64,000 bases of DNA, taken from the NCBI RefSeq assembly GCF_037975245.1, contig NC_092583.1:16167264-16231263 (forward strand), in the 5' to 3' direction. Made by a program: the position numbers and the translations under genes. Origin of the DNA: Apostichopus japonicus (lineage: Eukaryota; Echinodermata; Holothuroidea; Aspidochirotida; Stichopodidae). Of the stretch, positions 60,769 to 64,000 are shown in pieces. Each line of letters begins with the position of its first letter. The first letter of the stretch is position 1. The notes beneath the pieces are model-generated. The model was not told where the DNA came from, searched no databases, and was given only the letters and a program-made list of their open reading frames with translations.

Positions 60769-62301
60769 GTGAGTCCTTTTACTACTATAACTGTTTACTA
60801 TTATAATATTAAACATGTCACACGCCCCGACAGATTCACTCCAGTGCAATGTAACGTGCGAAGGTTACAAAGACTTCGGGAGTCGTAAACTTTTAATCTA
60901 CAAACTGCAAATATGCAATTAAGGTGATAATAAAGGATAACTTTCCTAGGAACTTCATCTGTCATAATTCCTTCCACTAATAGGCCTATGCAATGAATGC
61001 AAAGGGATACTTAGTAACGTATAACTGAGAAATTTCACTCGAGTTTCATCTATAGAGTCAAGGGCGCCGACTTTTTCTTTGGGGTGGGGGGGGTGAACAC
61101 CACTCAGGATCATCCATGAGGACTTGGCCACGACCCCCACCGCCCTCATAGTGGGTCACGCCCCATGGTTTGAAATTATACCATGTAAGTAAAACTCCAT
61201 AATAGCTATAAATGAAACAAGCAGGATAGAAAGTGGTTTGGCTTGGGAAACAAGTTTTGATTTCGGGTTTCTCATATCGTATTCCAGCATACCAGAATAC
61301 AAAATATACATTCAAAAATCCAAAATAGTTGACACGATATAAGTCTAACATAAAATATAAAAAAAATCGGAACGGTGTGGTACGTCAGCGTTAAGTTGTA
61401 GTACAGTTGTGGAATAACGTTATAACCAGGTTGCATCCCTTATAACATTATTGAAGCGCATTGATAAATGAAGTTGTACGAAAGGGACATTTGAAGGAAT
61501 GGGGAGATAAAATGATACCTACAATTGCACTCTCCGCTGTTATCTCAGGCTTCATTTAAACATATATGATGCATGAAACATCTTTTTGACAAAAAGACAC
61601 ATCTACTGAAGCATGCTCTTTCAAGAACTGATTGTTAACCTCTTTTAACTAACAGAGTTCGTACCCATGAGGATTTCCCGGTTCAAATCCCTTCCATCTG
61701 CAGTGCGCAGAAACGCGTGGGGTTGTTCACGCAATTTTAGTTGTATTTCTTAGAAGACTTCATAAATGATCGTTGTGCACTGGGAACTTAAAAATGAAAT
61801 TAACAGGTAGTTTATTCAAGTGTTTGATGGACAACAAAGGGTAACAGCTTATCTCCATGGTAGGCTGCAAGGTCTAGGTTACCCCACCTTTTAACAGTAT
61901 AGGAACTTACAGTTGTGTGTATGGTTTGCAAGTATTTGTTCACTATGTCATCTATTGTATATCTCTGTTGATACAAATTGCAAGATATTGCATTTTAAAC
62001 AAAATAGCTGGGAGAGACGAACAAACTCCTGCTCAGACGACCCAATTCAATATGCATAGTAACTAATTGCCACAGATACTGTAAACGTATAAATTGGTAT
62101 CGCCATCCATCGCCTTGGAGAGACTGAAATGAAATAGAAATATTGGTAGGCCTATAATACACTCGAAGTGAAGATTAACTGGCCCAGTAACTGCCCAAAG
62201 CCGGTGTTCTACTCGCAAAACCGACACATCGCTCCTACCATACATGTATTTTGTTATTTTGCTAATTTTTATTCGTTTGTATCCTCTTCAATCTCTCACG
62301 T
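60769..62301. other. unassigned AT-rich DNA
   Basis: No gene recognised. A G-rich/C-rich palindromic segment at about 61056-61160 resembles the eroded MITE-type repeats elsewhere. Nothing else supported. Confidence 0.4.
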
Positions 62302-63213
62302 CTATGGTAGGCCATACGGGAAATAATTGCTGATTAAATGTCCGCACGAATTAAAATTCTTACCGGTATTAATCCTTACTTAATACCGGCATTAATTGTC
62401 AGCCAATCACCATGCATCTTCATATGCCGGTTTTAAATAGAATTAATACCGGCATTAATTAGAATTAATGCCGGCATTAATTAGAATTAATACCGGCATT
62501 AAATAGTATGAAAACTGGCATTAAATAGAATTAATACCGGCATAAAAAGACCATCTTTGTTTAGTTGGCACTGCAACTTTAGTTGCGCTTTCAAGTTGGT
62601 ATGATATGCAATATTATTTACAAGCTTCCTTACATGTTTCCAGCTCTTGCGCAGGCGCGAAACTTGCCCCGTTAGTTCATCCATCTTCATTCAGGAGTCT
62701 TCCAAATTTTTCAAAGCGTAATGCTTTTCGAAGATTAACAAAACGGTTCAAAGCATTGTGAACTGGTAAAACATCGGATTGGGAGTCAACATTTGTCAAT
62801 AACGTAATACCTAAGTATTTTTCGCTCTTGACAAAAATCTTGCAGAAATGTGTTTGGCTGTCATGCGAGCCATTGCGTTGTACTTTGCTTTCTTCAGCAG
62901 AAATAACTGCGCTGCTTTTACGCTGCGGAAAGAGGGATTAACACTAGCTCAGAGTATAATTTTCAAAATTAGCTAATCTGATTAGCCTATGTAATGCTGG
63001 TATAAATTCGATTTAATACCGGTATTAATTCTATTTAATGCCGGTATTGATTCTTTTTAATGCCGCGGTATTGATTCTATTTAATACCAGCATATGAAGC
63101 TGCATGGTGATTGGCTGAGAATTAATGCCGGTATTAACTAGAATTAATACCGCTAATAATTTAATTCGTGCGGACAATAAATCAGCAATTACTTCCCGTA
63201 TGGCCTACCATAA
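62302..63213. mobile_element. 912-bp foldback element with arrays of palindromic ATTAAT-CCGG-ATTAAT units
   Basis: It begins CTATGGTAGGCCATACGGGA and ends with the inverted TCCCGTATGGCCTACCATAA (about 63194-63213). The arms match over about 230 bases each (62302-62545 and about 62990-63213), including TGTCCGCACGAATTAA and CAATCACCATGC. Each arm holds several copies of ATTAATGCCGGCATTAAT or variants; that 18-mer is itself a perfect palindrome. The central 440 bases are unique and carry no transposase. ACGT flanks both ends (62298-62301, 63214-63217), possibly a 4-bp target duplication. Confidence 0.8.
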
Positions 63214-63815
63214 ACGTCAAAGTATTTTAAGTGTTTCTATTCACAAGCACGGTAAGACATCTCTCCTCCATATATTGCTTGCCTTTATTTTCTCATCCCT
63301 GCCCACTGATGATGTGATATTGTACCTCACTGACAATTTGTGCAACAATGTTACTTAATTGCAGCCCTGCACCTCGACCACTTGAGGTACGGTAATGAAC
63401 TGAAATTTGATAGGTTATCATTTATTAGTGGGGGGGGGGGTGCGGGTAGGGATGGGAGAGCGCGGGTAGGGATGGGAGGAACACACGGTAGTATATAATT
63501 ACAATGGATGGACGTAACATTCGGGGTCGGGGTCAAAGTAAAATGTGTGAGTGAGTATTAACCCGTGTGTGGATACGCATGAGTGTATAACGAATAAACC
63601 AACTTTAAAACCATAAAGCGGATGGATTTCAAACTTGGTGGGCGTATGCTTGGGTATATACTGCCTCAGTAACTTATGAGATGATAAACCCAAAGGTCAA
63701 AAGTCAAACAACCAAAACAGCATTTTGAAAATGGCATTAAAACCGTTCAGAGAATAGTTACACAATTTATATCACCATTGGTAATAAAAACATGTAATTT
63801 CCTTTACTTTCGTAG
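63214..63815. other. unassigned right-end DNA
   Basis: Contains a G run at about 63430-63439 and a short duplicated GCGGGTAGGGATGGGAG (about 63442 and 63462). No coding frame recognised. Confidence 0.4.
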
Positions 63816-63890
63816 ACTCAACTATCACAGTGAAATATATATATGGCGATGCTATACCAGTACAATCCCCTTCATGAATGCTTCTAAAAG
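63816..63890 (+). CDS. possible internal exon at the right end
   Basis: A strong acceptor (CCTTTACTTTCGTAG) and a perfect donor (AAAAG/GTAAGT) enclose 75 bases. The frame that starts with a one-base carry-over is open for its whole length. It is also the frame expected if it is spliced to the candidate exon at 60716-60768. Another frame reads TITVKYIYGDAIPV, reminiscent of macroglobulin (MG3) domains of thioester proteins, but stops at TGA before the donor. Which frame, if any, is used cannot be decided. Confidence 0.25.
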
Positions 63891-64000
63891 GTAAGTAAGC
63901 CACTATTATTTACCTTGTTTGTTCTTCCTATAGCCGTAACATTCTTTGCAATTTATCCATTATGTTTCCATTTACAATTGGTACGGGGAACATGGATATA
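63891..64000. other. window end, nothing recognised
   Basis: AT-rich DNA after the candidate donor at 63891; too short to judge. Confidence 0.4.

Noticed and set aside
61660-61710. tRNA-like GGTTCAAATCC box
   Set aside because: No A box at the right distance and the T-stem does not pair; probably chance or an old SINE relic.

Overview
The window looks like nuclear DNA of an animal: AT-rich, intron-dense, and full of short dispersed and tandem repeats. The main gene is a MAP kinase kinase kinase of the DLK/LZK family. Two observations suggest a marine invertebrate deuterostome, with an echinoderm such as a sea cucumber a reasonable guess. One is a tRNA-headed SINE with a Deu-like core. The other is the kinase's C-terminal tail, which resembles vertebrate MAP3K13 (LZK). 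The species cannot be fixed from the sequence alone.

Layout. Bases 1-1169 hold no gene I can support. Bases 1170-1721 on the minus strand carry protein-like sequence with in-frame stops, either a decayed gene or the 3' end of an unrecognised one. Bases 1722-30986 hold no convincing gene. This stretch contains tandem duplications, several copies of a foldback-type element, a hAT-like MITE with an 8-bp target duplication, and a retroposon whose 5' end is U2 snRNA. Bases 30987-52313 on the plus strand are a complete 14-exon DLK/LZK gene. Every splice junction has GT/AG ends and the reading frame is kept throughout, giving 901 codons plus stop. Its introns hold two copies of one tRNA-derived SINE, a second SINE, a second hAT-like MITE copy, a 38-bp minisatellite and a broken minus-strand coding fragment. 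Bases 52314 to about 59140 look like a long 3' UTR and downstream flank with several AATAAA signals. From about 59150 to the end the DNA is repeat-rich, with poly-C tracts and a 0.9-kb foldback element at 62302-63213. Two possible exons of a further plus-strand gene lie at 60716 and 63816.

The kinase. The order is a Ser/Asn-rich N-terminus, a conserved Gly-Cys-Leu-Arg-Pro-Val motif, a mixed-lineage-type kinase domain, a leucine-zipper/coiled-coil region, a long disordered basic/Ser-rich region, an acidic patch, and a C-terminal SDGLSE hexapeptide. The hexapeptide corresponds to the activating SDGLSD of C. elegans DLK-1L and of MAP3K13. Exon 11 reads past its splice donor to a stop 27 bases on, and an AATAAA follows about 130 bases later. 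A short form lacking the hexapeptide is therefore encoded as a possibility, paralleling the inhibitory DLK-1S of C. elegans.
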